Shown: positions 16,112 through 25,826 of the stretch, one piece after another
Numbering within the stretch: position 1 is the stretch's first letter
Layout: each line of letters starts with the position of its first letter
Assembly (NCBI RefSeq): GCF_014202335.1
Contig: NZ_JACHGP010000018.1
Coordinates: forward strand, 62,290 to 126,289
DNA from: Mycobacterium sp. AZCC_0083
GTDB lineage: Bacteria > Actinomycetota > Actinomycetes > Mycobacteriales > Mycobacteriaceae
Direction of reading: 5' to 3'
Length of the DNA stretch: 64,000 nucleotides
The notes under the pieces: generated by a model
Told to the model about the DNA's origin: nothing
The model's input: only the letters and a program-made list of their open reading frames with translations
Database searches by the model: none
Translations under genes and position numbers: made by a program

Positions 16112-18733
16112 ATGGTATTTCCAGATCGACTGATCGAACGCGAAGAAGTACTCGGGTGGCTTGAGGGCCGGCTGAACGACGCGAAGGCCGGAGTCGGGCA
16201 CGTCGCGGTCGTATCCGGGGAGGCGGGTATCGGTAAATCCGCGGTGGTGGCTGCGTTCCTGGCATCGCTGCCGATGGGCACCTCGGTGTTCAGCGGCGCG
16301 TGCGATCCGCTCGCTACTCCGGTACCGCTCGGTCCTGTGCTGGAGCTGCGCGACAGTCTGGCTCCAGACGTGGCAACGCACGTAACCGAGGCGCTGGACA
16401 ACCCGCAGGGCTTGGCCGCTGTACCCGCCGCAGTCGTTGCGGCACTGGTTGATTCGAGTCCAGCGGTCTGGGTTATCGACGACGCGCAGTGGGCCGACCC
16501 CGCGACCTTGAATGTGCTGCGCTATCTGACCAACCGCATTGCGGGTATCCCAGTGCTGTTGGTATTGACCCATCGCATCGAGAACCTCGGCTCGGCGCAC
16601 CCGTTCACTGCATTCCTCTCCGATGTCGCAAATAGTGAGGTGCTGTCGGGTGCCGATCTCGCACCGCTGACCCGTGACGGTGTGACAGCCCTCGCGGCCG
16701 TTCGGCCTGGCGTCGACATCGATCTGTTGTTTGAGGCCACCGGAGGGATTCCGTTATTCGTGGTCGAGTCGCTGGCGGCCGGACGCTATGATGTCGTGCC
16801 GCGCAACGTATCTGACCACGTGATCGGTCGGCTGGCCCGGCTCACCGCTGGAGCGCGCGCGGTGATCGACGCGGTTGCGGTGCTCGGACCTGACGCGACC
16901 GTCGACGTGCTTGCCGACATGGTCGCGGACGCGCAGTCGGAGCTGCCCGCAGGTGTGACGGCGGGGGTACTGCAGCACCGTGGGCAGGCCGTCGGGTTTC
17001 GGCACGAACTGACCCGCCAAGCTGTGCTCGAGGCGATCCCCGTCTTCGAGCGTCGTGCCCTGCACGCGTCCGTGCTAGCCGCACTGACGTCTGAGGGCCG
17101 CGAATGTACGTTGGCGCACTTGGCTTTACACGCCGAAGAAGCCGGCGACGGCGACGCAGTCCTGCGGTATGGGCCCCAGGCCGCAGAGCGGGCAATGGTT
17201 CTCGGGGCGTTCACCCAGGCCGCCGAACAGTACGCCCGCGTGGCCCGGCACAGTCTGGGACAACCCGCCGCGGTCCGGGCGTCGTGGCTGGAGAACCAGG
17301 CCCGAGCGGTGTACCTGTCCGGCCAGGTGGCGGCCGCGGCCGAGATCATCATCGAGGCCATCGAGCTTCGTCGCGAGGTCGGTGACTTGCTGCGAGAAGG
17401 TGACAACCATCGTTGGCTGTCACATTATCGGCTTTTCGCCGGGGCGCCGCTGGCGCAAGTCAGCGATGCCGCCGAGACCGCGGTCCGGATCCTCGAACCG
17501 TTGGGGCCGACGACGGAACTTGTTGGGGCATATGCGAATGCCGCACAGCTGTGCTTCGCCGTATTCGACCGTGACGGTGCGGTCGACTACGCGGCCAAAG
17601 CCGTGGCCATCGGGGCACAACTTGAGGCAGTTGCCGAGGTTACCTGGGCCCGGTTATTTGCCGAGCTGTCGGCCGTTCTCGCGGGTGAGGGCTGGGCCGC
17701 GTTCGACGCCGGCTGGGCGATCGCATGCGCGGACACGCGGACCGTGGAGGCCGCCGCGGTCGGGGGTGTGGTCGCCTGTTGGTTCGTCACCGCGAGTTAC
17801 GATCTGGACCGGGCGGACCGCTACCTGACTGAGACTGCGGCTTTCTGTCATGACCACAATCTCACCGGTTTCGGGAGCCACACCCAGGGCATCAGCGCGA
17901 CACTTTTGCTACACCGCGGCCGGTACGCGGAGGCTTCGGCTGCGGCGCAGGCGGTGCTGGCCAGGAGCGGACTGCCGTCGATGTTCCGGTTGCGCCCGTT
18001 GGTCACCCTCGCTCTGATCCACGCACGCACCGGAGACCACGACACCGTTTGGCCCATGCTCGACGAAGCGATCACCGGCCACGATGCCTCTTTCGTGTGT
18101 CTGACCGGAACGGTACTCGCGGCCCGTATCGAGGCCGCCTGGCTTGCCGGCGATCAGGACCGCGCACAGGCTGAGGCTCGCCAGGCACTGGCTGCCCTGC
18201 CCGCCGGTGTGGATGCGTGGACTCGCGGGCAGGTCACCGCTTGGGCCGCCATTGCCGGAGTATTCGCGGCACCGCTACCGCACAGTGACCATCCCCAGTA
18301 CGCATTACAGGTGGATCAGCAGTGGGATGCCGCGGCCGCCGAATGGCGGCGACGGGGTTGTCCGTATGAGGCTGCCATCGCCGCGATCCACTCGAGCACC
18401 TCCGGGGTCGCTGCAGCCGCGGTAGGTGAGTTGCAGTCCCTCGGGGTGCACGCTGTGGTCGAACGCGCCCGCGACCTTGGTCGTCGCCGACATCAGCGTC
18501 GCTCGACTCAGGGCAATCCCTTCGGCCTCACCAACCGAGAGCGACAGGTCGCTGGTCTGCTCGCCGACCGGCACACGGACAAGGAGATCGCCGACATCCT
18601 CGTAATCAGCCAGAGAACCGTGAGCCACCATGTCGCGTCCGTTCTCGCCAAACTCGGCGTGACCAACCGTCATGCCGTCAGAGGTGTCTGGCGGCTTGAC
18701 GCGGGAAGCGTTGTCCACCAATCGCTTCAGTGA
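16112..18733 (+). CDS. LAL-type transcriptional regulator (AAA ATPase + LuxR HTH), copy 2
   Basis: 873 residues, paralogous throughout to the preceding gene. It starts MVFPDRLIEREEVLGWL; P-loop SGEAGIGKSAVV near residue 36; Walker B-like AVWVIDDAQWAD; helical repeat region; C-terminal HTH LTNRERQVAGLLADRHTDKE followed by ISQRTVSHHVASVLAKLGV. Probably cotranscribed with copy 1. Divergence between the copies is substantial, so the duplication is not recent and they may sense different signals. Confidence 0.9.
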   Translation: MVFPDRLIEREEVLGWLEGRLNDAKAGVGHVAVVSGEAGIGKSAVVAAFLASLPMGTSVFSGACDPLATPVPLGPVLELRDSLAPDVATHVTEALDNPQGLAAVPAAVVAALVDSSPAVWVIDDAQWADPATLNVLRYLTNRIAGIPVLLVLTHRIENLGSAHPFTAFLSDVANSEVLSGADLAPLTRDGVTALAAVRPGVDIDLLFEATGGIPLFVVESLAAGRYDVVPRNVSDHVIGRLARLTAGARAVIDAVAVLGPDATVDVLADMVADAQSELPAGVTAGVLQHRGQAVGFRHELTRQAVLEAIPVFERRALHASVLAALTSEGRECTLAHLALHAEEAGDGDAVLRYGPQAAERAMVLGAFTQAAEQYARVARHSLGQPAAVRASWLENQARAVYLSGQVAAAAEIIIEAIELRREVGDLLREGDNHRWLSHYRLFAGAPLAQVSDAAETAVRILEPLGPTTELVGAYANAAQLCFAVFDRDGAVDYAAKAVAIGAQLEAVAEVTWARLFAELSAVLAGEGWAAFDAGWAIACADTRTVEAAAVGGVVACWFVTASYDLDRADRYLTETAAFCHDHNLTGFGSHTQGISATLLLHRGRYAEASAAAQAVLARSGLPSMFRLRPLVTLALIHARTGDHDTVWPMLDEAITGHDASFVCLTGTVLAARIEAAWLAGDQDRAQAEARQALAALPAGVDAWTRGQVTAWAAIAGVFAAPLPHSDHPQYALQVDQQWDAAAAEWRRRGCPYEAAIAAIHSSTSGVAAAAVGELQSLGVHAVVERARDLGRRRHQRRSTQGNPFGLTNRERQVAGLLADRHTDKEIADILVISQRTVSHHVASVLAKLGVTNRHAVRGVWRLDAGSVVHQSLQ

Positions 18734-18917
18734 GTTTCTGAGCTGTCGCCTCACCAGCTCACCTTGACCAACCCGTCGATGATCCAGACTTTGCCCGTCG
18801 GAGCACACGTCGGCGGGGAGTTCTGAGAGGTCGCCCGCTGGGTTGGTGCTGCGTAGTGCCCTTTGGGTTGCACTTTTGGGAAAGACCCAGCCAGAGGTTC
18901 CTGTCTAATCTGAGTAG

Positions 18918-21900
18918 GTGGAGCGAAGCCACGACGCCACAACTCCCGTGACCGCACCCGCCGCCCAGCGAGCAGCGAAATCCCGGGCTCCTGCGGCGGT
19001 GCTCGGTTTGCAACGGATGGCGGGCAACCGGGCCGTGTCGGCACTGATAACCGGCGGCCATCTGCCACCGTCGGGACGACCGCCGGTCGCATCGTCGTCG
19101 CCTCTGGTGAATGTGGCAGTGCAGCGGCAGAACAAACCTGATTCGAGCGCCCCGCCGGCGGATGCCCCCTCCGGGTCGAAATCTGGCGGCGCATTACGTG
19201 CCATTGGTATCAGTATGGCCGAGGCCGATCTGAAGAAGCTCGACGAGCAGTTTCCTGAAGGTGATTTCGTACTCAATCCGGTCAAAGTCGTGATCCACGG
19301 CCAGTATGGGTCCAACGCCGCGGCCGCGCGCCTCGAAATGCGGCAGATCGTCGGCAAGAACTACACACCGCGATCCGCCACATACCTCGTAGAGACCGGG
19401 GCGGGACGCGCGATCATCCTGGTCGGCGCCGACGGCGCGACGCGACTTTTCGACGCGGGAAACGTGGTCGGCTATACAGCAAGGGCAGTCAACGCCCTGC
19501 GCGCAGCCGGACTGGCGAAGACCCCTGAGATTGTGAAGATTTCGCACACCGATAGCGACCACCTGACAGATCTGGAGGCGGTGGTGAACGGCTGCGGCAT
19601 GCCCAAGCCGTCGGTGGAGATCACGAAGCAGCAGTTGAATGATCCGGCGATCAAAGCTTTTGCGTCGATCCGGTTGACGGCCGTACGCAACCAGGTTGTG
19701 GAGATTGACGTCACCGGTGACGGACTCCATGTGCACCGCGAGGTGTCGGGCGCGCTGCAGGGGACCGACCTGCGGTGGGCCCCAGCCCATGCCGGGCTAT
19801 CCGGAGGCGGCTCCAAACGGGCAACGAATGCCGGGAGTCCGGTGTCGATTGTGCGCGACCTGCTCACCGGCGAAGTGCGTGTCTACACGGCAGATTCCGA
19901 GCCAAGCACCGTTATGAAGATGTTCGACTACATCCATCCGTCGGCGATGCCCTACATATTCGGTGAAGGTCAGCTAAAGGAATTCGAGTTGCCTCACCAC
20001 GGTGGTGCAAACACCGAGACGCGAAAAACCGAGGCGGGTCTAAATTACCTGAGATTCCTGCGACTGGCGTATGACGCCAGTGACGGCACATCCACCTTCT
20101 TCGCCCAGACGGAAACGGAGAAACTCGAACAGCAGACCAACCACGTGCGTTGCCTGCATGCGGCGGGGTTCCCGATCGAAACAGTGGTGCTGCCCAAAGC
20201 CGGCAGTTCCGGCATGAAGCAGGTCTCCGGCGGGGTCGCCAGTCCCTTGGCACTCACCCCTGAGGAACAGGCCGAGGTCGCAGCAAAAATCAAACCTGCC
20301 GAATCGGCACTGATGCAGTCCCGCAAGGCCGGTCACTCCGTACAGCAGATGCGAACGGCACTCGAGATCCAGATCGCGTCCGCTGAAGCCACCGGTTCCT
20401 CGGCGATCGCGACGTCGGCCCGAGCGACGCTTGCACAGTTGGAAAAGGAGGATGCGGCGCGCGTCGAGGCCACCAATTCGTGGTGGACCGCCGTCGCGGA
20501 CGCCGTGAAAGCCAGCGGCGGATTCAACAAGAACTTCGACCCCTCCGGTGCGAGAGCGGCCGCGGACAAGCTCGGTGGGACCGAGATGATGAAGGCCGAG
20601 CGCCTCAACGAATTCGAGAGCTCGGTGAACTTCAACTCAGCGATGATGGAATCCGCCGGCCGGGTCTACGAACTCGCTTTGGGAATGACCGACGCGATGC
20701 TCAAGCAGGACCCAGTCACCATGACCAACCTGAAAACCCAGCAGGGCAACGCCTACCGCGAGGCGGTGCAACTCATGGGTTCGGCCAAGGTGCTGGAAAC
20801 GGTTCGCGAGGCGTGGCGCACAGAAATGGCAAATCTGCAGAAGATGCAAGGCGAACTCATGAAGATGAGCGACGAAGCGGCTAGGGCCAAGCGGGACAAC
20901 CGGATGGCGATGGCGTCGATGAGCGCGTTGGCCAAGCAGATGCAAGCCGAGGCGATGGTCAACGCCGCAAGCGAGGGTCGCGCCGGCATTCCGAAGGGGC
21001 CGGGCGGAGACATTCGGCAGGGCGCCCGAGTCGGAGCGGGTGCAATGGCCGCGTTGGAGGTCATCCGGATTGTCCTGGAGACGTGGGCCAACATCCGAAA
21101 AGGAATGGCTGCCGCAGAACTTCGGGCGGTCAAACGACAACTACGAGGGATGCAGAAGTTGCAGTGGTGGCTGGACGTCGGCGCCAGTCCTGGCGTCCAG
21201 CTCCTGGACGACGACGACAACCCACTGAACCCAGCGATTACGGATCTGGGTGTCATCAACAAGATCATGGCGGGAGAGAACATCGACAAGGTTGAGGTGT
21301 CGGCGCATCCACGAATCGTGATCGCTTCGCTCACCTCGGAAGACCAGCAGATGGCGGTGTCGAAGCTGATGTTCAATGCGGTGAATCTGAACGATTTTCA
21401 CCAGCTGCTCTTCGACGCCCGGGCTCAGCAGGACGAGCAGAAACGGCCGCCCGTTGATGCAACGGACGACGGCAAGCAGTGGGGCGCCTACGTCTGGGAC
21501 TTCAAGAAGAAGGACTACGTGCAGCAGGTCGATGCCAAGGCGTCGCAAATGTTTGCGAAGGTTTATCAGACCTGTTTCGACAACAGCGATGCCGAACTGA
21601 AACGGGACCAGAAGACCAGTGGTCGCGCCGCCGGCACTGTCGCGGTGAGTGGAATCTGGTTCAAGACGCGAGATTTCTACACCTTCTCTGGTGGTGGGCG
21701 ACGGAAAAAGGAGTTTCCGTTCGAACCGGCCCTGTCCTTTCCGACGAAACGACCGAGCGGCGGGGACGTTCAGGCTAAAGCGGCCGACGCCACGACGTAC
21801 GCGTACCTGCGCCAGTTCGACTGGCCGGTTTTGGGCGGGGGTGCCAAGGACATCCGCCCGGAAGGCTCGGGAAATGGTGGCGTCGAATTCCGGCCAAACG

Positions 21901-21986
21901 TCGACGGCTACTGCTTCGTGGACGCCTCGGACGTGGCGCTACGCCCCGAGCAGCCGGCGGAGACGAGCGCGGCCGCGCCAAAATAG
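18918..21986 (+). CDS. Putative eCIS effector with metallo-beta-lactamase fold
   Basis: 1022 residues, GTG start. The N-terminus has LQRMAGNRAV (31-40), the motif found in all effector candidates of this region, then a Pro/Ser-rich linker. Residues about 90-400 look like a metallo-beta-lactamase hydrolase: SHTDSDHLTDL (HxDxDH at 210-215), VYTADSEP and ELPHHGG, the pattern of the ComEC/Rec2-type branch. Residues 420-640 are helical/coiled coil (many Met, Lys, Glu), and the last 300 residues form another domain with WGAYVWDFKKKDYV and FYTFSGGGRRKK. No signal peptide. It is convergent with an Hsp70-like gene and distant from the structural genes, so the effector role is inferred from the N-terminal motif. 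Confidence 0.7.
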   Translation: MERSHDATTPVTAPAAQRAAKSRAPAAVLGLQRMAGNRAVSALITGGHLPPSGRPPVASSSPLVNVAVQRQNKPDSSAPPADAPSGSKSGGALRAIGISMAEADLKKLDEQFPEGDFVLNPVKVVIHGQYGSNAAAARLEMRQIVGKNYTPRSATYLVETGAGRAIILVGADGATRLFDAGNVVGYTARAVNALRAAGLAKTPEIVKISHTDSDHLTDLEAVVNGCGMPKPSVEITKQQLNDPAIKAFASIRLTAVRNQVVEIDVTGDGLHVHREVSGALQGTDLRWAPAHAGLSGGGSKRATNAGSPVSIVRDLLTGEVRVYTADSEPSTVMKMFDYIHPSAMPYIFGEGQLKEFELPHHGGANTETRKTEAGLNYLRFLRLAYDASDGTSTFFAQTETEKLEQQTNHVRCLHAAGFPIETVVLPKAGSSGMKQVSGGVASPLALTPEEQAEVAAKIKPAESALMQSRKAGHSVQQMRTALEIQIASAEATGSSAIATSARATLAQLEKEDAARVEATNSWWTAVADAVKASGGFNKNFDPSGARAAADKLGGTEMMKAERLNEFESSVNFNSAMMESAGRVYELALGMTDAMLKQDPVTMTNLKTQQGNAYREAVQLMGSAKVLETVREAWRTEMANLQKMQGELMKMSDEAARAKRDNRMAMASMSALAKQMQAEAMVNAASEGRAGIPKGPGGDIRQGARVGAGAMAALEVIRIVLETWANIRKGMAAAELRAVKRQLRGMQKLQWWLDVGASPGVQLLDDDDNPLNPAITDLGVINKIMAGENIDKVEVSAHPRIVIASLTSEDQQMAVSKLMFNAVNLNDFHQLLFDARAQQDEQKRPPVDATDDGKQWGAYVWDFKKKDYVQQVDAKASQMFAKVYQTCFDNSDAELKRDQKTSGRAAGTVAVSGIWFKTRDFYTFSGGGRRKKEFPFEPALSFPTKRPSGGDVQAKAADATTYAYLRQFDWPVLGGGAKDIRPEGSGNGGVEFRPNVDGYCFVDASDVALRPEQPAETSAAAPK

Positions 21987-22069
21987 CGCCCGAGCGGCGG
22001 ACGACCAAACTACAAGAGGTGCTTGGCGTCGCGGGGACTTGCCGAGAATTCGATCGCGACCGATCGGTC

Positions 22070-24025
22070 CTATCTTGCCGCAGTGGCCAGGATCACGCGG
22101 ACGACCGACCCGGCCTGGTCGTTGATCTTCCCGCCGGAACCGCATGCCAATGCTTCTGCGACGACATTGGACCAGACATTCATCGCATGCTGGCACTGAT
22201 ACCACTGCGGAACGTCGCCGGACACGTTGCGGAACTGCACGATCGTGGTGCCGAATTCCTGCACGTCCTGCAGTTCGGGGCGCCACGTGCCACCTGAGTC
22301 GGTCACGGATAGTTGTTGTCCGACACAGGTCTCCCACGTTTGTTTTGCGTCGGCCAACAATTTCTGTGCGGCCTCATCCGACGGCATGTGCGCGGTCGCT
22401 TGGCTGACCGAGAGATGATTCCCGGTTTCTCCCGACGCAGTCAGATCCAACTTCCGGAACGTCGTAAATCCACTCTGCTGATAGAGGCGACTCTCGCTGG
22501 CGAAGACTGCGTCGGCGCATTCGGGGTGGTTGACCAAATGCGATGAGTCGACCGGAGTTTCGGACGTCGATTCTTCGTGGACCGGTTCGCCGACGATCTT
22601 GCCTACCTCAGCGGCGGACGCCAGCAGTCCGCGGGATGGTCCCGAACCTGCCTGGGGTGACGGGGCGGGACTGACTGTCGACGGTGCCTGATTTGTCTCT
22701 TTCTGGCCTGACGGTGCGGTCAGTCGGGCTCCGAGGATTACCCCGCTAACGACGAGTGCGACGGTAGCGATGACACCGGCGCTGATTGACAGTGTCCGGC
22801 GCCGGCGTGCGGGGCTCGAATCAGGGGGTTCCGGTTCACCGGGGCCTGCGGACGGCGCTACGGTGTCGGGGGCAGGGGGACCCGCGTCGGCGGCGGCTGT
22901 GGGTTGGGGTGTGTTAATCGGTGGGGTCGTAGCACCCAGCGTGACAACGGTTTTCGGGTGATCCACGACATGGACCGGACTGTGGAGTTGGTTCAATACT
23001 GAGCCGATCAGCGAGGTTCGGGTCGCCCCGCCGATGCGGTAGATGCCCGCGAGTTGCTCAGGCGCCAGGCCTGCGCGGGCGATGGTGGCGTCGAGTTCGG
23101 CGAGTGTCGCCTCGAGGTCGGAGCGAATCAGATTCTCGAGTTCGGCCCGGGTCACGAGGACCGGCTGGGAGACCCGCACGCTGGTTTGCAGGACGGGCCG
23201 CCGATGTCCGCTGTCGTGGTCGCCAGGGTCGGTGGCCTGCACGGTCTGCGAGACCGACGGATTGGCCCTCTGGCCGTGGTGGTCGGCCAGATACGTGAAC
23301 AGCCGATTGTCGAAGTCGTAGCCACCAAGTGGGTCGATACCGCCGGTAGCCAGAATTTCGAAGCCGGTATCGGTCCGGTGTAACACAGTCGCATCGAAAG
23401 TGCCTCCGCCCAAGTCGCATACGGCAAAGCAGGTTCCGTCGCCCAGGCCGCTTGTCGGACGATCCGAATTGTCCTCAGCGTCGGCCTGGGTGTCCTCGCG
23501 GCCTACGGTTGCGGCGGCACAGTGGGCGGCCGCTGCCACCGGTTCGGGCACGAATACGGGGTCAGGGAGTGAAATCCCGAGTCGAGAGCCGGCCAGCGTG
23601 GCGGCTTCGCGGAGTACGTCAATCCGAGCCTCGTTCCACGCCAGGGGATGGGTCAGCACCAACCTCGCCGGTGGGGTGCGGTTGTGTTGCCGGACAGCTT
23701 CGCCAATTACCACCGCGTAGATGGCTGCGATCAGTTCGGCGGGCCGAAACTCTTGGTCGCCGAGCAATATCCGCGAACGTCCCACTTGCCGCTTCGGGGT
23801 CGGTTCGTACCGGTCCTGGTCGTAGTCGGCGGCGTTGTCGGCATGTACGCCGACGATCAAGCCGGTGCTGTCGGCGAACACCGATGACGGCATGGTCGCG
23901 GCCCCGTTGGCCAGTATCAAACAGGAAACCGTGCCGTCGGGTTCCCGAACGGCGGCCGCCGTCGCGGCGGTACCGAAATCCACTGCAAGTACCCAGCCCG
24001 ATGCGGGGGAAACCCAATCCGTCAT
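22070..24025 (-). CDS. Membrane-anchored Hsp70-like ATPase with PknH-type sensor domain (Hsp70-1)
   Basis: 651 residues from ATG 24025, preceded by GGGGAGGG. Residues 1-375 are an Hsp70 nucleotide-binding domain with all three ATP motifs: LAVDFGTAATAAAV, CDLGGGTFDATVL and GIYRIGGATRTSLIG. The substrate-binding domain is missing. A Pro-rich linker, one transmembrane helix (SAGVIATVALVVSGVILGA) and an exported 180-residue domain follow; this has four Cys (HPECAD, WETCVG, YQCQHA, ALACGS) in the pattern I know from the PknH C-terminal sensor domain. Topology is inferred N-in/C-out, as in receptor Ser/Thr kinases. Convergent with the MBL effector. Confidence 0.85.
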   Translation of the reverse strand: MTDWVSPASGWVLAVDFGTAATAAAVREPDGTVSCLILANGAATMPSSVFADSTGLIVGVHADNAADYDQDRYEPTPKRQVGRSRILLGDQEFRPAELIAAIYAVVIGEAVRQHNRTPPARLVLTHPLAWNEARIDVLREAATLAGSRLGISLPDPVFVPEPVAAAAHCAAATVGREDTQADAEDNSDRPTSGLGDGTCFAVCDLGGGTFDATVLHRTDTGFEILATGGIDPLGGYDFDNRLFTYLADHHGQRANPSVSQTVQATDPGDHDSGHRRPVLQTSVRVSQPVLVTRAELENLIRSDLEATLAELDATIARAGLAPEQLAGIYRIGGATRTSLIGSVLNQLHSPVHVVDHPKTVVTLGATTPPINTPQPTAAADAGPPAPDTVAPSAGPGEPEPPDSSPARRRRTLSISAGVIATVALVVSGVILGARLTAPSGQKETNQAPSTVSPAPSPQAGSGPSRGLLASAAEVGKIVGEPVHEESTSETPVDSSHLVNHPECADAVFASESRLYQQSGFTTFRKLDLTASGETGNHLSVSQATAHMPSDEAAQKLLADAKQTWETCVGQQLSVTDSGGTWRPELQDVQEFGTTIVQFRNVSGDVPQWYQCQHAMNVWSNVVAEALACGSGGKINDQAGSVVRVILATAAR

Positions 24026-24238
24026 CGCACCCTCCCCGCTGCGCCCCAGCGCGATGTGTTGAGGCACCTATTTGCTTGGTAAGCGTAGGGCTTCCACTCC
24101 TGCGGGCACGACCAATCCAGTCAATTCGATGTCGTCGCGCGATAAGTCCGAATTCCCCCAATTCGGAGCACTAATCTCTGTTAATCGCATACCGCAGATC
24201 CATCATCGTGAAAGGCCGACGCTGACGAAAGGTCTTCC

Positions 24239-25201
24239 ATGCGTGTACTCGTGACCGGTGGCACCGGTTTCATCGCGGGATGGTGTATCGCTGCGCTCCT
24301 CGACCAAGGCCATGAGGTACGCGCTACCGTCCGCAACATCAGCGGCGAAGAGCACCTGCGGACCGTCTTCGCCGACCAATTGACGTTCGCCCATGCAGAC
24401 CTGATCGCCGACGAGGGCTGGGCACCTGCGATGACGGGCATTGCCGGCCTGCTCCACGTCGCCTCGCCGTTGAAGGGCGACGACATGCTCACGCCCGCTC
24501 GCGACGGTACTCGGCGGGTCCTGGAAGCCGCTGCGGACGCGGGCGTTTCACGCGTTGTCGTGACATCGAGCAGTGCGGCAGCCACACCAAATCGTGGCGA
24601 GAGCGGGGTGTTTGACGAAACTCTCTGGACAAGCCCGCAGGCATCCGCCATCGACGCATACCGAGTCTCAAAGGTCCTCGCCGAGCGCGCAGCATGGGAA
24701 GTCGCCCACGCACGCGGACTCGCGCTCGCCACCGTTTTGCCCGGCGTCGTGTTCGGACCTCTGCTGTCGACGCGCAATATCGCATCCGTCGAAATCATCG
24801 ACCGGATGCTCACCGGGATGCCGGGGGTGCCGAACATCGGGCTCAACATCGTAGATGTACGCGATGTCGCTGACCTGCACGTTCTCGCTCTCACCAACCC
24901 GCGGGCATTTGGTCAGCGGTACCTCGCGGTCTCCGAACTCATGTCGATGCCTGAGATCGCCGAGTACCTGCGAGCACAGTTGGGTAGTCGGGCCCCGCGC
25001 ATTCCGACGCGCACCATCCCCAATTCCGTGATCAAGACTCTCGCCAAGGTAAGCCCCGAGATGCGGACGATTGCTCCCTTTCTTGATCGCAAATACACCT
25101 ATTCGAACGCGAAGGCCCGCTCACTCGGCTGGGAGCCTCGGCCAGCCCGCGAAACCGTAATCGATTGCGCAGAGAGCCTGCTCGCGAACTCGTCGCTGTG
25201 A
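24239..25201 (+). CDS. NAD(P)-dependent SDR epimerase/dehydratase (dihydroflavonol reductase-like)
   Basis: 320 residues. Rossmann motif VLVTGGTGFIAGW at the N-terminus, VVTSSSAAATP, and the catalytic YRVSK (Tyr-x3-Lys). This is an extended short-chain dehydrogenase/reductase of the dihydroflavonol-4-reductase/cinnamyl-alcohol type; the substrate cannot be predicted. It follows Hsp70-1 divergently with 213 bases between the starts. It has no evident link to the injection system and may be a passenger. Confidence 0.9.
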   Translation: MRVLVTGGTGFIAGWCIAALLDQGHEVRATVRNISGEEHLRTVFADQLTFAHADLIADEGWAPAMTGIAGLLHVASPLKGDDMLTPARDGTRRVLEAAADAGVSRVVVTSSSAAATPNRGESGVFDETLWTSPQASAIDAYRVSKVLAERAAWEVAHARGLALATVLPGVVFGPLLSTRNIASVEIIDRMLTGMPGVPNIGLNIVDVRDVADLHVLALTNPRAFGQRYLAVSELMSMPEIAEYLRAQLGSRAPRIPTRTIPNSVIKTLAKVSPEMRTIAPFLDRKYTYSNAKARSLGWEPRPARETVIDCAESLLANSSL

Positions 25202-25239
25202 TATCGCGACGTCCGTACCTGACGTCCGTGGCAGTACAA

Positions 25240-25632
25240 CTAGCCGTCACTCGGCGACGCGACGGGCATGTGCGGCGCGCACACACAGAACTCGTTGCCG
25301 GCTGGGTCGAGCATGACCGCGAACGTATTGGTGAACCCGTGCGAGACCTCGTCATAGTCGCGCACCTTGGTGGCGCCGAGCGTCGTCACTCTATCGATCT
25401 CCGCGCCCAGCTCGTCGAGGTGATCGACATACAGATCGAGATGCCACCGGTTCTTTACTGTCTTCGGTTCTGGGACTGCAAGAAACGCGATGCGGGGCTG
25501 GACGCCGTCTGGGTCGATGATCAGGGACGGCAGCAACTTCACGTACCCCAAAGTGGCAGACCAGAACTCGGCGAGCACGTCCACCGTTTCAGCGCCGCAG
25601 TCGACCGTGATGCCCATCGACTCGAATGTCAT
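25240..25632 (-). CDS. VOC (glyoxalase/bleomycin-resistance) family protein
   Basis: 130 residues from the ATG at 25632, which puts the beta-strand MGITVDCGAETVDVLAEFW at the N-terminus as usual for the family; an upstream in-frame start at 25683 would add 17 residues. Motifs: FWSATLGYVKL, NRWHLDLYVDHLD with a metal-type His, and VMLDPAGNEFCVC with the C-terminal Glu. Single betaalphabetabetabeta pair, so probably a dimer. Substrate unknown. Convergent with the SDR gene and divergent from the NarL-type regulator. Confidence 0.85.
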   Translation of the reverse strand: MTFESMGITVDCGAETVDVLAEFWSATLGYVKLLPSLIIDPDGVQPRIAFLAVPEPKTVKNRWHLDLYVDHLDELGAEIDRVTTLGATKVRDYDEVSHGFTNTFAVMLDPAGNEFCVCAPHMPVASPSDG

Positions 25633-25723
25633 GAAAGCCAAAGGTAGTGAACTGAACTGCCGCGGTCTATAGCCCGGCATCAACGGCTGACACGATGGGC
25701 GGGCGTGCCCCCGCGACCTGCAT

Positions 25724-25773
25724 GTTGAGCGTTTGTTGAGCGAAGCTGGTCGGGCGTTGAGCCGCTGTTGAGC
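25724..25773 (+). promoter_or_regulatory. Four helically phased GTTGAGC repeats
   Basis: GTTGAGC occurs at 25724, 25735, 25756 and 25767, giving centre spacings of 11, 21 and 11 bp, so all four face the same side of the helix. The array ends 53 bp before the start of the NarL-type regulator gene at 25827. Direct repeats at one-turn spacing are the usual pattern for cooperative binding of a response regulator; autoregulation is the simplest reading. Confidence 0.7.
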
Positions 25774-25826
25774 CGGCGGCGGATAGTGGTTGTCGACGCA
25801 CGAACGCTCTAGTCGAAGGTTGATCG

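Noticed and set aside
18792..18870. Two TGCCC-like sites before the MBL effector as full members of the operator family
   Set aside because: They keep the first half-site and spacing only partly (GAGCA, GGTTG) and lack the third TGCCC; mentioned as degenerate only.
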